Shown here in pieces: positions 19,990 to 29,643 of a stretch of DNA of 64,000 nt. The stretch's first letter is position 1, and each line of letters begins with the position of its first letter. A program made the position numbers and the translations under genes. The DNA is from Streptomyces cupreus (GTDB lineage: Bacteria > Actinomycetota > Actinomycetes > Streptomycetales > Streptomycetaceae): the NCBI RefSeq assembly GCF_014257025.1, contig NZ_JACMSF010000005.1, positions 62,001 to 126,000 of the forward strand, given 5' to 3'. The notes under the pieces were generated by a model, which searched no databases, was not told where the DNA came from, and saw only the letters and a program-made list of their open reading frames with translations.

Positions 19990-20529
19990 ATGTCGCGCAT
20001 CGGCAAGCTCCCCATCGCGGTTCCCGCCGGCGTGGACGTCACCATCGACGGCCGTACGGTCAGGGTCAAGGGTCCCAAGGGCGAACTGACCCACACCGTC
20101 TCGGCGCCGATCGAGATCGTCAAGGGTGAGGACGGCGTCCTGAACGTCACCCGCCCGAACGACGAGCGTCAGAACAAGGCCCTGCACGGCCTGTCCCGCA
20201 CGCTGGTGGCGAACATGATCACCGGCGTGACCCAGGGTTACGTGAAGAAGCTCGAAATCAGCGGTGTCGGTTACCGCGTGACCGCCAAGGGCTCGAACCT
20301 TGAGTTCGCGCTCGGCTACAGCCACCCGATCCTGGTCGAGGCCCCCGAGGGCATCTCCTTCAAGGTGGAGACCCCGACCCGTTTCCAGGTCGAGGGCATC
20401 GACAAGCAGAAGGTCGGCGAGGTTGCGGCCAACATCCGCAAGCTGCGCAAGCCCGACCCGTACAAGGCCAAGGGTGTCAAGTACGAGGGCGAAGTCATCC
20501 GCCGCAAGGTCGGAAAGGCGGGTAAGTAA
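19990..20529 (+). CDS. rplF: 50S ribosomal protein L6
   Basis: 179 aa, two repeated RNA-binding domains, located near the sarcin-ricin loop where the elongation factors bind. [17 protein letters not shown] and the C-terminal [20 protein letters not shown] are family signatures. AACGGAGG lies before the ATG. rplR begins 3 nt after the stop. Confidence 0.98.
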   Translation: MSRIGKLPIAVPAGVDVTIDGRTVRVKGPKGELTHTVSAPIEIVKGEDGVLNVTRPNDERQNKALHGLSRTLVANMITGVTQGYVKKLEISGVGYRVTAKGSNLEFALGYSHPILVEAPEGISFKVETPTRFQVEGIDKQKVGEVAANIRKLRKPDPYKAKGVKYEGEVIRRKVGKAGK

Positions 20530-20532
20530 GCC

Positions 20533-20916
20533 ATGGCATACGGGCAGAAGATCCTGAAGGGCGACGCCTACAAGCGCGCCGCGATCAAGCGCCGTCACAT
20601 CCGGATCCGCAAGCGGATCTCTGGTACGGCGGAGCGTCCCCGTCTGGTCGTTACCCGCTCGAACCGCCACATCGTGGCCCAGGTGATCGACGACATCAAG
20701 GGTCACACCCTGGCGTCGGCGTCCACCCTGGACACCTCGGTCCGCGGTGGCGAGGGCGACAAGTCCGCGCAGGCCAAGCAGGTCGGCGCCCTGGTCGCCG
20801 AGCGTGCCAAGGCCGCCGGTGTCGAGGCCGTCGTGTTCGACCGTGGTGGCAACCAGTACGCCGGGCGCATCGCCGCCCTGGCGGACGCCGCCCGCGAAGC
20901 CGGCTTGAAGTTCTGA
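20533..20916 (+). CDS. rplR: 50S ribosomal protein L18
   Basis: 127 aa. L18 carries 5S rRNA into the large subunit together with L5. The basic N-terminal region ([20 protein letters not shown]) and the motif [20 protein letters not shown] near the C-terminus define it. It lies 3 nt after rplF and 38 nt before rpsE, as in other actinobacterial spc operons. Confidence 0.98.
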   Translation: MAYGQKILKGDAYKRAAIKRRHIRIRKRISGTAERPRLVVTRSNRHIVAQVIDDIKGHTLASASTLDTSVRGGEGDKSAQAKQVGALVAERAKAAGVEAVVFDRGGNQYAGRIAALADAAREAGLKF

Positions 20917-20954
20917 GCCGTTCGTAGCTAGCGGAAAAGAGAGAGGTAAATCCA

Positions 20955-21560
20955 ATGGCTGGACCCCAGCGCCGCGGTGGCGGTGCCGGTGGCGGCGAGC
21001 GGCGGGACCGGAAGGGCCGTGACGGCGGCGCAGCTGCCGCCGAGAAGACCGCGTACGTTGAGCGCGTTGTCGCGATCAACCGCGTCGCCAAGGTTGTGAA
21101 GGGTGGTCGTCGCTTCAGCTTCACCGCGCTGGTCGTGGTGGGCGACGGTGACGGCACCGTGGGTGTCGGTTACGGCAAGGCCAAGGAGGTGCCGGCCGCC
21201 ATCGCCAAGGGCGTTGAGGAGGCCAAGAAGCACTTCTTCAAGGTCCCCCGTATCCAGGGCACCATCCCGCACCCCATCCAGGGTGAGAAGGCTGCCGGCG
21301 TCGTGCTGCTCAAGCCCGCGTCCCCGGGTACCGGTGTTATCGCCGGTGGTCCGGTGCGTGCCGTGCTCGAGTGCGCCGGTATTCACGACGTGCTGTCGAA
21401 GTCGCTCGGCTCCGACAACGCGATCAACATCGTGCACGCGACCGTGGCGGCCCTGAAGGGCCTGCAGCGTCCCGAGGAGATCGCGGCCCGCCGTGGTCTG
21501 CCGCTTGAGGACGTCGCTCCCGCGGCTCTGCTGCGTGCGCGTGCCGGGGCGGGTGCGTAA
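20955..21560 (+). CDS. rpsE: 30S ribosomal protein S5
   Basis: 201 aa. S5 contributes to decoding fidelity and mRNA entry; spectinomycin-resistance mutations map to its loop near residue 50. The N-terminal 30 residues are a Gly/Arg-rich extension ([20 protein letters not shown]) usual in streptomycetes. The core shows [20 protein letters not shown] and the second-domain motif [20 protein letters not shown]. rpmD starts 2 nt later. Confidence 0.98.
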   Translation: MAGPQRRGGGAGGGERRDRKGRDGGAAAAEKTAYVERVVAINRVAKVVKGGRRFSFTALVVVGDGDGTVGVGYGKAKEVPAAIAKGVEEAKKHFFKVPRIQGTIPHPIQGEKAAGVVLLKPASPGTGVIAGGPVRAVLECAGIHDVLSKSLGSDNAINIVHATVAALKGLQRPEEIAARRGLPLEDVAPAALLRARAGAGA

Positions 21561-21562
21561 TC

Positions 21563-21745
21563 ATGGCGCAGCTGAAGATTACGCAGGTCAAGTCCTACAT
21601 CGGCAGCAAGCAGAACCACCGTGACACCCTGCGCTCCCTTGGTCTCAAGGGCATCAACACGCAGGTCGTCAAGGAGGACCGCCCCGAGTTCCGCGGCATG
21701 GTGCACACCGTCCGCCACCTCGTGACGGTCGAGGAGGTCGACTGA
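21563..21745 (+). CDS. rpmD: 50S ribosomal protein L30
   Basis: 60 aa, the usual bacterial size. L30 is a small beta-alpha-beta protein of the large subunit. [20 protein letters not shown] and [14 protein letters not shown] identify it. It lies between rpsE and rplO with 2-nt gaps on both sides. Confidence 0.98.
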   Translation: MAQLKITQVKSYIGSKQNHRDTLRSLGLKGINTQVVKEDRPEFRGMVHTVRHLVTVEEVD

Positions 21746-21747
21746 TC

Positions 21748-22203
21748 ATGGCGGAGCAGAACCCGCTGAAGATCCACAACCTCCGTCCGGCCCCCGGCGC
21801 CAAGACCGCCAAGACCCGTGTCGGTCGTGGTGAGGCGTCGAAGGGTAAGACGGCCGGTCGTGGTACCAAGGGCACCAAGGCCCGCTACCAGGTTCCGGAG
21901 CGCTTCGAGGGTGGGCAGATGCCCCTCCACATGCGCCTCCCGAAGCTGAAGGGCTTCAAGAACCCGTTCAAGACCGAGTACCAGGTCGTGAACCTCGACA
22001 AGCTGGCCGCGCTCTACCCCGAGGGTGGCGAGGTCACGGTCGAGGGTCTGGTGGCCAAGGGTGCCGTTCGCAAGAACAGCCTCGTCAAGGTCCTCGGCCA
22101 GGGCGAGATCTCCGTGGCGCTGCAGGTGACGGTCGACGCCGTCTCCGGCTCCGCCAAGGAGAAGATCACCGCCGTCGGCGGTACCGTCACCGAGCTCGTC
22201 TGA
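21748..22203 (+). CDS. rplO: 50S ribosomal protein L15
   Basis: 151 aa. L15 has a long basic N-terminal extension that threads into 23S rRNA and is a late-assembly protein. The segment [20 protein letters not shown] near residues 26-45 is its Gly/Arg-rich hallmark. It is the last gene of the tightly packed spc run: a strong terminator-like hairpin begins 33 nt after its stop, and secY is 234 nt downstream. Confidence 0.98.
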   Translation: MAEQNPLKIHNLRPAPGAKTAKTRVGRGEASKGKTAGRGTKGTKARYQVPERFEGGQMPLHMRLPKLKGFKNPFKTEYQVVNLDKLAALYPEGGEVTVEGLVAKGAVRKNSLVKVLGQGEISVALQVTVDAVSGSAKEKITAVGGTVTELV

Positions 22204-22235
22204 ACACATCAGGCGTCTCGATGACTTGAGCGATC

Positions 22236-22275
22236 CCGACCGGGGATACCCCACAAATGGGGTATCCCCGGTCGG
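22236..22275 (+). terminator. Terminator between rplO and secY
   Basis: A perfect 17-bp stem CCGACCGGGGATACCCC with its complement around an ACAAAT loop, followed by TCGTTCCT. It separates the ribosomal genes from secY, which therefore needs its own promoter. Confidence 0.85.
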
Positions 22276-22329
22276 TCGTTCCTAGGGTGGCAGTCTCGCG
22301 GGTAAGGTGGCCTGCACTGCCAACTTTTA

Positions 22330-22355
22330 CCGAGTGCCTCACAGGCGGCACTCGG
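22330..22355 (+). promoter_or_regulatory. Leader hairpin upstream of secY
   Basis: CCGAGTGCC pairs perfectly with GGCACTCGG around an 8-nt loop, 82 nt before the secY start. It lies in the presumed secY 5' UTR. Confidence 0.5.
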
Positions 22356-22437
22356 AGCGGCAGTTGACCGTTACTTAATCGTCGAACCTCAAGACCGTCA
22401 CCCTTGACGCAGTAGCGCGGGGGTCGCAGGAGGCACC

Positions 22438-23751
22438 GTGCTCACCGCGTTCGCCCGGGCGTTCAAGACGCCCGACCTGCGCAAGAAGCTGCTCTTCACG
22501 CTCGGGATCATCGTGGTGTACCGCGTCGGTACCCACATCCCGATCCCTGGCGTCGACTACACGTCCGTCCAGCAGTGCGTGGACGAGGCGTCCGGCAACC
22601 AGGGCCTCTTCGGTCTGGTCAACATGTTCAGCGGCGGCGCGCTGCTGCAGATCACGGTCTTCGCGCTGGGCATCATGCCGTACATCACGGCGAGCATCAT
22701 CCTTCAGCTGCTGACTGTGGTGATCCCGCGTCTGGAAGCCCTGAAGAAGGAGGGCCAGTCCGGTACGGCGAAGATCACGCAGTACACCCGTTACCTGACG
22801 GTGGCGCTCGCGATCCTGCAGGGCACCGGCCTCGTCGCCACCGCCCGCAGCGGCGCCCTCTTCTCCGGCTGCACGGTCGCCGGCCAGATCGTCCCGGACC
22901 GCTCGATCTTCGTGACCGTCACCATGGTCATCACCATGACCGCCGGTACGGCCGTCGTCATGTGGCTCGGTGAGCTGATCACCGACCGCGGTGTCGGCAA
23001 CGGCATGTCGATCCTGATGTTCATCTCGATCGCCGCGACCTTCCCGTCCGCGCTGTGGGCCATCAAGAAGCAGGGCACCCTGGCCGACGGCTGGATCGAG
23101 TTCGGCACCGTCATGCTCGTCGGCCTGGTCATGGTCGGCCTGGTGGTCTTCGTCGAGCAGGCCCAGCGCCGGGTTCCGGTGCAGTACGCGAAGCGCATGA
23201 TCGGCCGCCGTTCCTACGGTGGTACGTCCACGTACATCCCGCTGAAGGTGAACCAGGCAGGTGTGATTCCTGTCATCTTCGCGTCGTCGCTGCTCTACAT
23301 TCCGGCCCTGATCGCGCAGTTCTCAAGCAGCGAATCGGGCTGGAAGAGCTGGATCGAAGCGAATCTCGTCACAGGCGACCATCCGATTTACATCACTCTG
23401 TACTTCTTGCTCATCGTGTTCTTCGCGTTCTTCTACGTGGCGATCTCCTTCAACCCCGAGGAAGTCGCCGACAACATGAAGAAGTATGGTGGCTTCATCC
23501 CGGGCATCCGGGCTGGCCGACCGACCGCTGAGTATCTGAGCTACGTACTCAACCGGATCACCTGGCCGGGTTCGCTGTATCTGGGCCTGATCGCTCTCGT
23601 CCCGACGATTGCGTTGGCCGGTTTCGGGGCCAACCAGAACTTCCCGTTCGGTGGCACCAGCATCCTGATCATCGTGGGTGTCGGTCTTGAGACCGTGAAG
23701 CAGATCGAGAGCCAGCTCCAGCAGCGCAATTACGAAGGGTTCCTCCGCTGA
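22438..23751 (+). CDS. secY: Preprotein translocase subunit SecY
   Basis: 437 aa with about ten hydrophobic segments. SecY is the channel of the SecYEG translocase in the cytoplasmic membrane. Family features are the N-terminal RKKLLFTLGIIVVYRVGTHI, ITDRGVGNGMS after transmembrane segment 4, and the cytoplasmic loop with RRSYGGTSTYIPLKVNQAGV (the conserved plug and pore architecture cannot be checked by eye). Start is a GTG with GCAGGAGGCACC upstream. The TGA overlaps the ATG of adk, so the two are coupled. Confidence 0.98.
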   Translation: MLTAFARAFKTPDLRKKLLFTLGIIVVYRVGTHIPIPGVDYTSVQQCVDEASGNQGLFGLVNMFSGGALLQITVFALGIMPYITASIILQLLTVVIPRLEALKKEGQSGTAKITQYTRYLTVALAILQGTGLVATARSGALFSGCTVAGQIVPDRSIFVTVTMVITMTAGTAVVMWLGELITDRGVGNGMSILMFISIAATFPSALWAIKKQGTLADGWIEFGTVMLVGLVMVGLVVFVEQAQRRVPVQYAKRMIGRRSYGGTSTYIPLKVNQAGVIPVIFASSLLYIPALIAQFSSSESGWKSWIEANLVTGDHPIYITLYFLLIVFFAFFYVAISFNPEEVADNMKKYGGFIPGIRAGRPTAEYLSYVLNRITWPGSLYLGLIALVPTIALAGFGANQNFPFGGTSILIIVGVGLETVKQIESQLQQRNYEGFLR

Positions 23752-24413
23752 TGCGAATCGTCCTCGTCGGGCCGCCTGGCGCCGGTAAGGGAACGCAAGC
23801 CACGCGCCTTGCCGAGAAGCTGAACATCCCGCACATCTCCACGGGCGACCTGTTCCGCGCCAACATCAGCCAGCAGACGGAGCTCGGGAAACTCGCGAAG
23901 TCCTACATGGACGCGGGCAATCTCGTGCCGGACGAGGTCACCATCGCGATGGCCAAGGACCGCATGGAGCAGCCGGACGCCGAGGGCGGTTTCCTGCTGG
24001 ACGGCTTCCCGCGCAATGTGTCCCAGGCCGAGGCGCTGGACGAGCTGCTCAACACCGAGGGCATGAACCTGGACGCGGTGCTGGACCTGGAGGCCCCGGA
24101 GGAGGAGGTCGTCAAGCGGATCGCCGGCCGGCGCATCTGCCGTAATGACTCCTCGCACGTCTTCCATGTCTCGTACAAGAAGCCGGCCAAGGAAGGCGTC
24201 TGTGACGTCTGCGGCGGCGAGCTGTACCAGCGGGACGACGACTCCGAGGCGACCGTCCGGACGCGGCTCGAGGTCTACCACACGCAGACCGAGCCGATCA
24301 TCGACTACTACAAGGCGCAGGGTCTGGTCGTGACGATCGAGGCCATGGGTCCGGTGGACGAGGTCACGGGCCGGGCGCTGGCCGCGCTGAAGCGCGAGAG
24401 CGCCGAGAACTAG
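23751..24413 (+). CDS. adk: Adenylate kinase
   Basis: 220 aa, the long form with a LID domain. It interconverts ATP plus AMP with two ADP. The P-loop GPPGAGKGTQA is at 7-17, the AMP-binding segment HISTGDLFRANI is near 29, and LLDGFPRNVSQAEALD follows. The LID contains Cys residues (ICRNDSSH and CDVCGGEL), so it may bind zinc with a non-standard ligand set rather than four Cys. It overlaps secY by one base, the usual secY-adk-map order. Confidence 0.97.
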   Translation: MRIVLVGPPGAGKGTQATRLAEKLNIPHISTGDLFRANISQQTELGKLAKSYMDAGNLVPDEVTIAMAKDRMEQPDAEGGFLLDGFPRNVSQAEALDELLNTEGMNLDAVLDLEAPEEEVVKRIAGRRICRNDSSHVFHVSYKKPAKEGVCDVCGGELYQRDDDSEATVRTRLEVYHTQTEPIIDYYKAQGLVVTIEAMGPVDEVTGRALAALKRESAEN

Positions 24414-24431
24414 TTCTTCGTACGTCGCTGT

Positions 24432-24462
24432 AGCCGCGGTTCCCTTGTGAGGGGCCGCGGCT
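24432..24462 (+). terminator. Possible terminator after adk
   Basis: AGCCGCGG pairs with CCGCGGCT and an inner CCC with GGG, 18 nt after the adk stop. No T tract follows, so it is a weak or Rho-assisted candidate. Confidence 0.45.
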
Positions 24463-24535
24463 GCTGCGTGGTTGGGCCGCGCACGTATGGTTGTGAAGTA
24501 GCCCTTACCCCGGTTTCAGAAAGGCTCCCGCCGCC

Positions 24536-25372
24536 ATGGTGCAGATCAAGACCCCCGAGCAGATCGCCAAGATGCGTGAGGCGGGGCTGGTCGTTGCCGC
24601 CATTCACGCGGCCACTCGGGAGGCCGCGGTGCCGGGGGCCAGCACCAAGGATCTGGACGAGGTCGCCCGCAAGGTGCTCGCGGAGCACGGGGCCAAGTCG
24701 AACTTCCTCGGGTACGGCGGGTTCCCGGCGACCATCTGCACCTCCGTGAACGAGGTCGTCGTCCACGGCATCCCGTCCGACGAGGTCGTCCTCAAGGACG
24801 GGGACATCATCTCCATCGACTGCGGCGCGATCATCGACGGCTGGCACGGTGACGCCGCCTACACCGCTTTCGTGGGGTCCGGTCACGCTCCGGAGCTGGT
24901 CGAACTCTCCCGGGTGACGGAAGAGTCCATGTGGGCGGGTATCGCCGCCATGAAGCAGGGCAACCGCCTGGTCGACGTCTCCCGGGCGATCGAGACGTAC
25001 ATCCGCCGCCAGCCCAAGCCCGGCGGCGGCCGCTACGGCATCATCGAGGACTACGGCGGCCACGGCATCGGCACCGAGATGCACATGGACCCGCATCTGC
25101 TGAACTATGTCGAGCGCCAGCGCGGCAAGGGCCCGAAGCTGGTCCCCGGCTTCTGCCTCGCCATCGAGCCGATGGTCTCGCTGGGCACCCCGAAGACGGA
25201 GGTCCTCCAGGACGACTGGACGGTCATCACGACCGACGGCACCTGGTCCTCCCACTGGGAGCACTCGGTCGCGCTGACCGAGCAGGGGCCGCTGGTACTG
25301 ACCGCGCCGGACGGGGGCAAGGCCAAGCTCGCCGAGTACGGGATCACCGCCGCCCCGGATCCCGTTGCGTAA
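24536..25372 (+). CDS. map: Methionine aminopeptidase, type I
   Basis: 278 aa dinuclear metalloenzyme removing the initiator Met from nascent proteins. The five metal ligands are in place: two Asp in IDCGAIIDGWHGDAAYT, His in YGGHGIGTEMH, Glu in LAIEPMV, and Glu in SVALTEQGP. There is no N-terminal zinc-finger extension. It is co-directional with adk but 122 nt away after a possible terminator, so it may have its own promoter. infA lies 141 nt downstream. Confidence 0.97.
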   Translation: MVQIKTPEQIAKMREAGLVVAAIHAATREAAVPGASTKDLDEVARKVLAEHGAKSNFLGYGGFPATICTSVNEVVVHGIPSDEVVLKDGDIISIDCGAIIDGWHGDAAYTAFVGSGHAPELVELSRVTEESMWAGIAAMKQGNRLVDVSRAIETYIRRQPKPGGGRYGIIEDYGGHGIGTEMHMDPHLLNYVERQRGKGPKLVPGFCLAIEPMVSLGTPKTEVLQDDWTVITTDGTWSSHWEHSVALTEQGPLVLTAPDGGKAKLAEYGITAAPDPVA

Positions 25373-25513
25373 TGATCTCGGGCGTGGGGCAGACTTCCTC
25401 GATTCGTCTTTCCGGGTGCGCTGACGTAGACTGACTCGTCGGCTCTTGTGTACCCGCATGCCTGCATGCGCTCACGCTGAGTCGATCAAGGTAGTCGATT
25501 CGAAGGGCGAAGC

Positions 25514-25735
25514 GTGGCCAAGAAGCAAGGTGCCATCGAGATCGAGGGCACTGTCGTCGAGTCTCTGCCGAACGCCATGTTCAAGGTCGAGCTCCAGAAC
25601 GGCCACCAGGTCCTGGCACACATCAGCGGCAAGATGCGTATGCACTACATCCGCATCCTCCCTGACGACCGGGTCGTGGTGGAGCTGTCTCCGTACGACC
25701 TGACGCGTGGCCGGATCGTCTACCGCTACAAGTAG
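25514..25735 (+). CDS. infA: Translation initiation factor IF-1
   Basis: 73 aa OB-fold protein that binds the A site of the 30S subunit during initiation. [20 protein letters not shown] and GRIVYRYK at the end are family signatures. Start is a GTG with GAAGGGCGAAGC before it. It begins the infA-rpmJ-rpsM-rpsK-rpoA-rplQ series; rpmJ is 59 nt downstream. Confidence 0.98.
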   Translation: MAKKQGAIEIEGTVVESLPNAMFKVELQNGHQVLAHISGKMRMHYIRILPDDRVVVELSPYDLTRGRIVYRYK

Positions 25736-25794
25736 ATCTTGCCCGCATCCCGCCTCGGCGGGGTGATGGCACTGACCCGGAGAACCTCAATCCC

Positions 25795-25908
25795 ATGAAG
25801 GTCAAGCCGAGCGTCAAGAAGATCTGCGACAAGTGCAGGGTGATCCGCCGTCACGGTCGGGTCATGGTCATCTGCGAGAACCCGCGCCACAAGCAGCGCC
25901 AGGGCTGA
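25795..25908 (+). CDS. rpmJ: 50S ribosomal protein L36, zinc-binding type
   Basis: 37 aa ([14 protein letters not shown] and onward). L36 is the smallest ribosomal protein, near the peptidyl transferase region. The zinc ligands are present: Cys11, Cys14, Cys27 and His32, the C+ form. CCCGGAGAACC upstream offers the ribosome-binding site. It sits between infA and rpsM, the conserved place for this gene, 192 nt before rpsM. Confidence 0.97.
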   Translation: MKVKPSVKKICDKCRVIRRHGRVMVICENPRHKQRQG

Positions 25909-26100
25909 CGCACGACCATTCCCTCTGCATCGATATCGCAGAGATTCGCGCGACGCGAGCTGAATTTGTTCATACGCAGGGCCCAGGCGCTTCGGTGTCT
26001 GACACCCCCGGTTCGGAGGCCGGGGACCCAGTTCGTACCTGGTACGGCGGCTGGGAGTCGGTTCTGCGGAAGACCTCCGAAGATCACCAGGAGCCATTGA

Positions 26101-26481
26101 ATGGCACGCGTTTCCGGTGTTGACATCCCGCGCGACAAGCGCGTGGAGGTCGCCCTCACCTACGTGTTCGGCATCGGCCGGACCCTCTCCCAGGCGACGC
26201 TGGCCGCGACCGGCGTCGACCCGAACACCCGCGTTCGCGACCTCTCCGAGGAGCAGCTCGTCGCGATTCGTGAGTACGTCGACAACAACATCAAGACCGA
26301 GGGTGACCTCCGTCGCGAGATCCAGGCCGACATCCGCCGCAAGGTCGAGATCGGCTGCTACCAGGGTCTGCGTCACCGCCGTGGGCTGCCGGTCCGCGGT
26401 CAGCGCACCAGCACCAACGCCCGCACCCGCAAGGGCCCGCGTCGCGCCATCGCCGGCAAGAAGAAGCCGGGCAAGAAGTAG
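26101..26481 (+). CDS. rpsM: 30S ribosomal protein S13
   Basis: 126 aa. S13 lies in the head of the 30S subunit, contacts P-site tRNA through its C-terminal tail and forms intersubunit bridges. [20 protein letters not shown], the helix [11 protein letters not shown], and the segment [20 protein letters not shown] with the basic tail [17 protein letters not shown] identify it. It starts with ACCAGGAGCCATTG before the ATG. Confidence 0.98.
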   Translation: MARVSGVDIPRDKRVEVALTYVFGIGRTLSQATLAATGVDPNTRVRDLSEEQLVAIREYVDNNIKTEGDLRREIQADIRRKVEIGCYQGLRHRRGLPVRGQRTSTNARTRKGPRRAIAGKKKPGKK

Positions 26482-26547
26482 TCCACAGCGGACTTCGCCG
26501 TCCAGCGGTCTTCGCTGTAGGACCGACCACCTCCCGTAGGAGTACAG

Positions 26548-26952
26548 ATGCCCCCCAAGGGTCGTCAGGGCGCTGCCAAGAAGGTGCGCCGCAAGGAAAA
26601 GAAGAACGTCGCTCACGGCCACGCGCACATCAAGAGCACGTTCAACAACACGATCGTCTCCATCACGGACCCGTCCGGCAACGTGATCTCCTGGGCCTCC
26701 GCCGGCCACGTCGGCTTCAAGGGCTCCCGGAAGTCCACGCCGTTCGCCGCGCAGATGGCCGCCGAGTCGGCTGCCCGCCGCGCCCAGGAGCACGGCATGC
26801 GCAAGGTCGACGTGTTCGTCAAGGGCCCGGGTTCCGGTCGTGAGACCGCCATCCGTTCGCTCCAGGCGACGGGTCTTGAGGTCGGCTCCATTCAGGACGT
26901 CACCCCGACCCCGCACAACGGCTGCCGTCCGCCGAAGCGTCGTCGCGTCTGA
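26548..26952 (+). CDS. rpsK: 30S ribosomal protein S11
   Basis: 134 aa. S11 is in the platform and contacts mRNA near the E site. The segment [20 protein letters not shown] and the C-terminal [16 protein letters not shown] are diagnostic. A Lys-rich N-terminal extension ([10 protein letters not shown]) is typical of Gram-positives. It lies 66 nt after rpsM and 120 nt before rpoA; rpsD, which sits here in many actinobacteria, is absent. Confidence 0.98.
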   Translation: MPPKGRQGAAKKVRRKEKKNVAHGHAHIKSTFNNTIVSITDPSGNVISWASAGHVGFKGSRKSTPFAAQMAAESAARRAQEHGMRKVDVFVKGPGSGRETAIRSLQATGLEVGSIQDVTPTPHNGCRPPKRRRV

Positions 26953-26980
26953 CGCGTCGCCTTCGTAGGCTGTGGTTTTC

Positions 26981-27013
26981 GGGCGGTACGGCTCTGTAAG
27001 GGTCGTATCGCCC
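26981..27013 (+). promoter_or_regulatory. Hairpin between rpsK and rpoA
   Basis: GGGCGGTACG pairs with CGTATCGCCC (one G-U pair) around a 13-nt loop. It could act as a pause or attenuator before rpoA. Confidence 0.45.
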
Positions 27014-27072
27014 GTACCCTTGTAGTACCTCAGGGCATCAAATAGTGGGTGCCCCTGAACTGAAGGATTCAC

Positions 27073-28095
27073 ATGCTGATCGCTCAGCGTCCCTCGTTGA
27101 CCGAAGAGGTCGTCGACGAGTTCCGCTCCCGGTTCGTGATCGAGCCGCTGGAGCCGGGCTTCGGTTACACCCTCGGCAACTCCCTCCGCCGGACCCTCCT
27201 GTCCTCCATCCCCGGTGCGGCTGTCACCAGCATCCGCATCGACGGTGTCCTGCACGAGTTCACCACCGTGCCGGGCGTCAAGGAGGACGTCACCGACCTG
27301 ATCCTCAACATCAAGCAGCTGGTCGTCTCCTCGGAGCACGACGAGCCGGTCGTGATGTACCTGCGCAAGCAGGGCCCGGGTCTGGTCACCGCCGCCGACA
27401 TCGCGCCCCCGGCCGGTGTCGAGGTGCACAACCCCGACCTCGTCCTCGCCACGCTCAACGGCAAGGGCAAGCTGGAGATGGAGCTCACGGTCGAGCGTGG
27501 CCGCGGTTACGTCTCCGCCGTGCAGAACAAGCAGGTGGGCCAGGAGATCGGCCGTATCCCGGTCGACTCCATCTACTCGCCGGTGCTCAAGGTCACGTAC
27601 AAGGTCGAGGCGACCCGTGTCGAGCAGCGCACCGACTTCGACAAGCTGATCGTCGACGTCGAGACCAAGCAGGCGATGCGTCCGCGTGACGCCATGGCCT
27701 CCGCCGGTAAGACCCTGGTCGAGCTGTTCGGTCTCGCCCGCGAGCTGAACATCGACGCCGAGGGCATCGACATGGGCCCGTCCCCCACGGACGCCGCCCT
27801 TGCCGCCGACCTGGCGCTGCCGATCGAGGAGCTGGAGCTCACGGTCCGCTCCTACAACTGCCTCAAGCGTGAGGGCATCCACTCCGTGGGTGAGCTCGTC
27901 GCCCGCTCCGAGGCCGACCTCCTGGACATCCGTAACTTCGGTGCGAAGTCCATCGACGAGGTCAAGGCGAAGCTGGCCGGCATGGGCCTGGCCCTGAAGG
28001 ACAGCCCGCCCGGATTCGACCCCACGGCCGCCGCCGACGCCTTCGGTGCCGACGACGACGCGGACGCGGGTTTCGTGGAGACCGAGCAGTACTGA
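27073..28095 (+). CDS. rpoA: DNA-directed RNA polymerase subunit alpha
   Basis: 340 aa. The N-terminal domain dimerises and starts assembly of the polymerase core; the C-terminal domain contacts upstream DNA and activators. [20 protein letters not shown] is the N-terminal domain signature, and the C-terminal domain shows [20 protein letters not shown] and [16 protein letters not shown]. An acidic tail ([17 protein letters not shown]) ends the protein, as in other streptomycetes. The ATG at 27073 follows CTGAAGGATTCAC. rplQ is 84 nt downstream. Confidence 0.98.
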   Translation: MLIAQRPSLTEEVVDEFRSRFVIEPLEPGFGYTLGNSLRRTLLSSIPGAAVTSIRIDGVLHEFTTVPGVKEDVTDLILNIKQLVVSSEHDEPVVMYLRKQGPGLVTAADIAPPAGVEVHNPDLVLATLNGKGKLEMELTVERGRGYVSAVQNKQVGQEIGRIPVDSIYSPVLKVTYKVEATRVEQRTDFDKLIVDVETKQAMRPRDAMASAGKTLVELFGLARELNIDAEGIDMGPSPTDAALAADLALPIEELELTVRSYNCLKREGIHSVGELVARSEADLLDIRNFGAKSIDEVKAKLAGMGLALKDSPPGFDPTAAADAFGADDDADAGFVETEQY

Positions 28096-28179
28096 TCGGT
28101 CGTTGCCGGTGAGCATCCGCTCATCGGGTTCCTGACCCCGGTACCTGATACGGCCGGGGCAGACACACAGGAGAAAGAA

Positions 28180-28680
28180 ATGCCGAAGCCCACCAAGGGT
28201 GCCCGTCTGGGCGGCAGTGCCGCGCACGAGAAGCTGCTCCTCGCGAACCTGGCGAAGAGCCTCTTCGAGCACGGCCGTATCACCACCACCGAGGCGAAGG
28301 CCCGCCGTCTGCGGCCGTACGCCGAGCGTCTGGTGACCAAGGCGAAGAAGGGTGACCTTCACAACCGCCGTCAGGTGCTCCAGGTCATCACGGACAAGAG
28401 CGTCGTCCACACGCTCTTCACCGAGATCGGCCCGCGCTACGAGAACCGTCCGGGTGGCTACACCCGTATCACCAAGATCGGTAACCGCCGTGGCGACAAC
28501 GCGCCCATGGCTGTCATCGAGCTGGTGGAGGCCCTGACCGTGGCCCAGGAGGCCACCGGTGAGGCCGAGGCGGCCACGAAGCGCGCCGCCAAGGACGCCG
28601 AGGTTGCCGAGGTCGCCACTGAGTCCAAGGTCGACGTGACCAAGGACGAAGAGGCTGCCGAGGAGTCGAAGGACGCGTAA
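28180..28680 (+). CDS. rplQ: 50S ribosomal protein L17
   Basis: 166 aa. The conserved core of about 120 residues ([52 protein letters not shown]) lies near the tunnel exit. A C-terminal extension of about 45 residues is rich in Ala, Glu and Lys and is typical of actinobacteria. CAGGAGAAAGAA gives a strong ribosome-binding site. A terminator hairpin follows, then truA. Confidence 0.98.
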   Translation: MPKPTKGARLGGSAAHEKLLLANLAKSLFEHGRITTTEAKARRLRPYAERLVTKAKKGDLHNRRQVLQVITDKSVVHTLFTEIGPRYENRPGGYTRITKIGNRRGDNAPMAVIELVEALTVAQEATGEAEAATKRAAKDAEVAEVATESKVDVTKDEEAAEESKDA

Positions 28681-28703
28681 GCGTTCTGCCCCTTGGGGCG
28701 TTG

Positions 28704-28740
28704 GCGGGTCCGTTCCTTTTCCAGGGGCGGGCCCGCTTTG
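28704..28740 (+). terminator. Terminator between rplQ and truA
   Basis: GCGGGTCCG pairs with CGGGCCCGC (one G-U pair) around a 15-nt loop and is followed by TTTGTGTT, consistent with an intrinsic terminator or attenuator. Confidence 0.65.
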
Positions 28741-28761
28741 TGTTGCTGAGAGGATCCAGGG

Positions 28762-29604
28762 GTGAGTGACGAAGTACAGCCCGGTTACGTCCGTGTCCGG
28801 CTCGACCTGTCCTATGACGGGACCGACTTCTCCGGGTGGGCCAAGCAGGCCGGGGGGCAGCGGACCGTGCAGGCGGAGGTCGAGAGTGCGCTGCGGACCG
28901 TGACGCGGTCCAAGGAGACGTACGACCTGACCGTGGCCGGGCGGACGGACGCGGGCGTGCATGCGCGGGGGCAGGTGGCGCATGTGGATCTGCCGGCGGA
29001 GCTGTGGGAGGAGCACCGGGAGAAGCTGGTGAAGCGGCTCGCGGGGCGGCTGCCCAAGGACGTGCGGGTGTGGGCGCTCACCGAGGCTCCGGAGGGGTTC
29101 AACGCGCGGTTCGCGGCTCTGTGGCGGCGCTACATCTACCGGGTCGCCGACCGGCCGGGTGGTGTGGATCCGCTGTTGCGCAGTCATGTGCTGTGGCACG
29201 ACTGGTGTTTGGACGTCGCCGTGATGGACGCGGCCGCCAAGTCCCTGGTCGGGGAGCACGACTTCGCCGCGTACGCGAAGAAGCGCGAGGGGGCGTCGAC
29301 GGTTCGGGAGATCTTCGACTTCGGGGTGCGCCGGACCGCCGACGGTGTCGTCGAGATCGAGGTCCGGGCCGACGCCTTCTGCCACAACCAAGTGCGGTCC
29401 ATGGTCGGCGCGTTGCTGTTCGTGGGCGACGGCCATCGCGGGGTGGAGTGGCCACGGAAGGTGCTCGACGCCCGGGTCAGGGACAGCGCCGTGCATGTCG
29501 TACGGCCGCACGGGCTGACCCTGGAAGAGGTCGCCTACCCGGCCGCCGACCAGCTCGCCGAGCGGCAGCGGCAGGCGCGGCGGGTGCGGGGGCAGGTGCA
29601 CTGA
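28762..29604 (+). CDS. truA: tRNA pseudouridine(38-40) synthase TruA
   Basis: 280 aa. Converts uridines 38-40 in the anticodon arm of many tRNAs to pseudouridine. The catalytic motif GRTDAGVHA contains the nucleophilic Asp63, and [11 protein letters not shown] and the later [17 protein letters not shown] match the family. The GTG start is supported by the fit of the N-terminus, with GAGAGGATCC upstream. It is 81 nt after rplQ, the usual place in actinobacteria, and its stop codon lies inside a terminator stem. Confidence 0.96.
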   Translation: MSDEVQPGYVRVRLDLSYDGTDFSGWAKQAGGQRTVQAEVESALRTVTRSKETYDLTVAGRTDAGVHARGQVAHVDLPAELWEEHREKLVKRLAGRLPKDVRVWALTEAPEGFNARFAALWRRYIYRVADRPGGVDPLLRSHVLWHDWCLDVAVMDAAAKSLVGEHDFAAYAKKREGASTVREIFDFGVRRTADGVVEIEVRADAFCHNQVRSMVGALLFVGDGHRGVEWPRKVLDARVRDSAVHVVRPHGLTLEEVAYPAADQLAERQRQARRVRGQVH

Positions 29605-29635
29605 AGGGGGGCCCTGAGTCGCAGGGCCCCCCTTC
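29603..29635. terminator. Bidirectional terminator between truA and the surface-protein gene
   Basis: A perfect 14-bp stem GAAGGGGGGCCCTG/CAGGGCCCCCCTTC with an AGTCG loop. It includes the end of the truA stop codon and serves the convergent gene ending at 29644 as well. Confidence 0.85.
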
Positions 29636-29643
29636 GCCGTACG

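Noticed and set aside
25726..29601. 1291-codon open frame on the minus strand opposite rpsM to truA
   Set aside because: Crosses several intergenic regions and certain genes; same codon-bias artefact.
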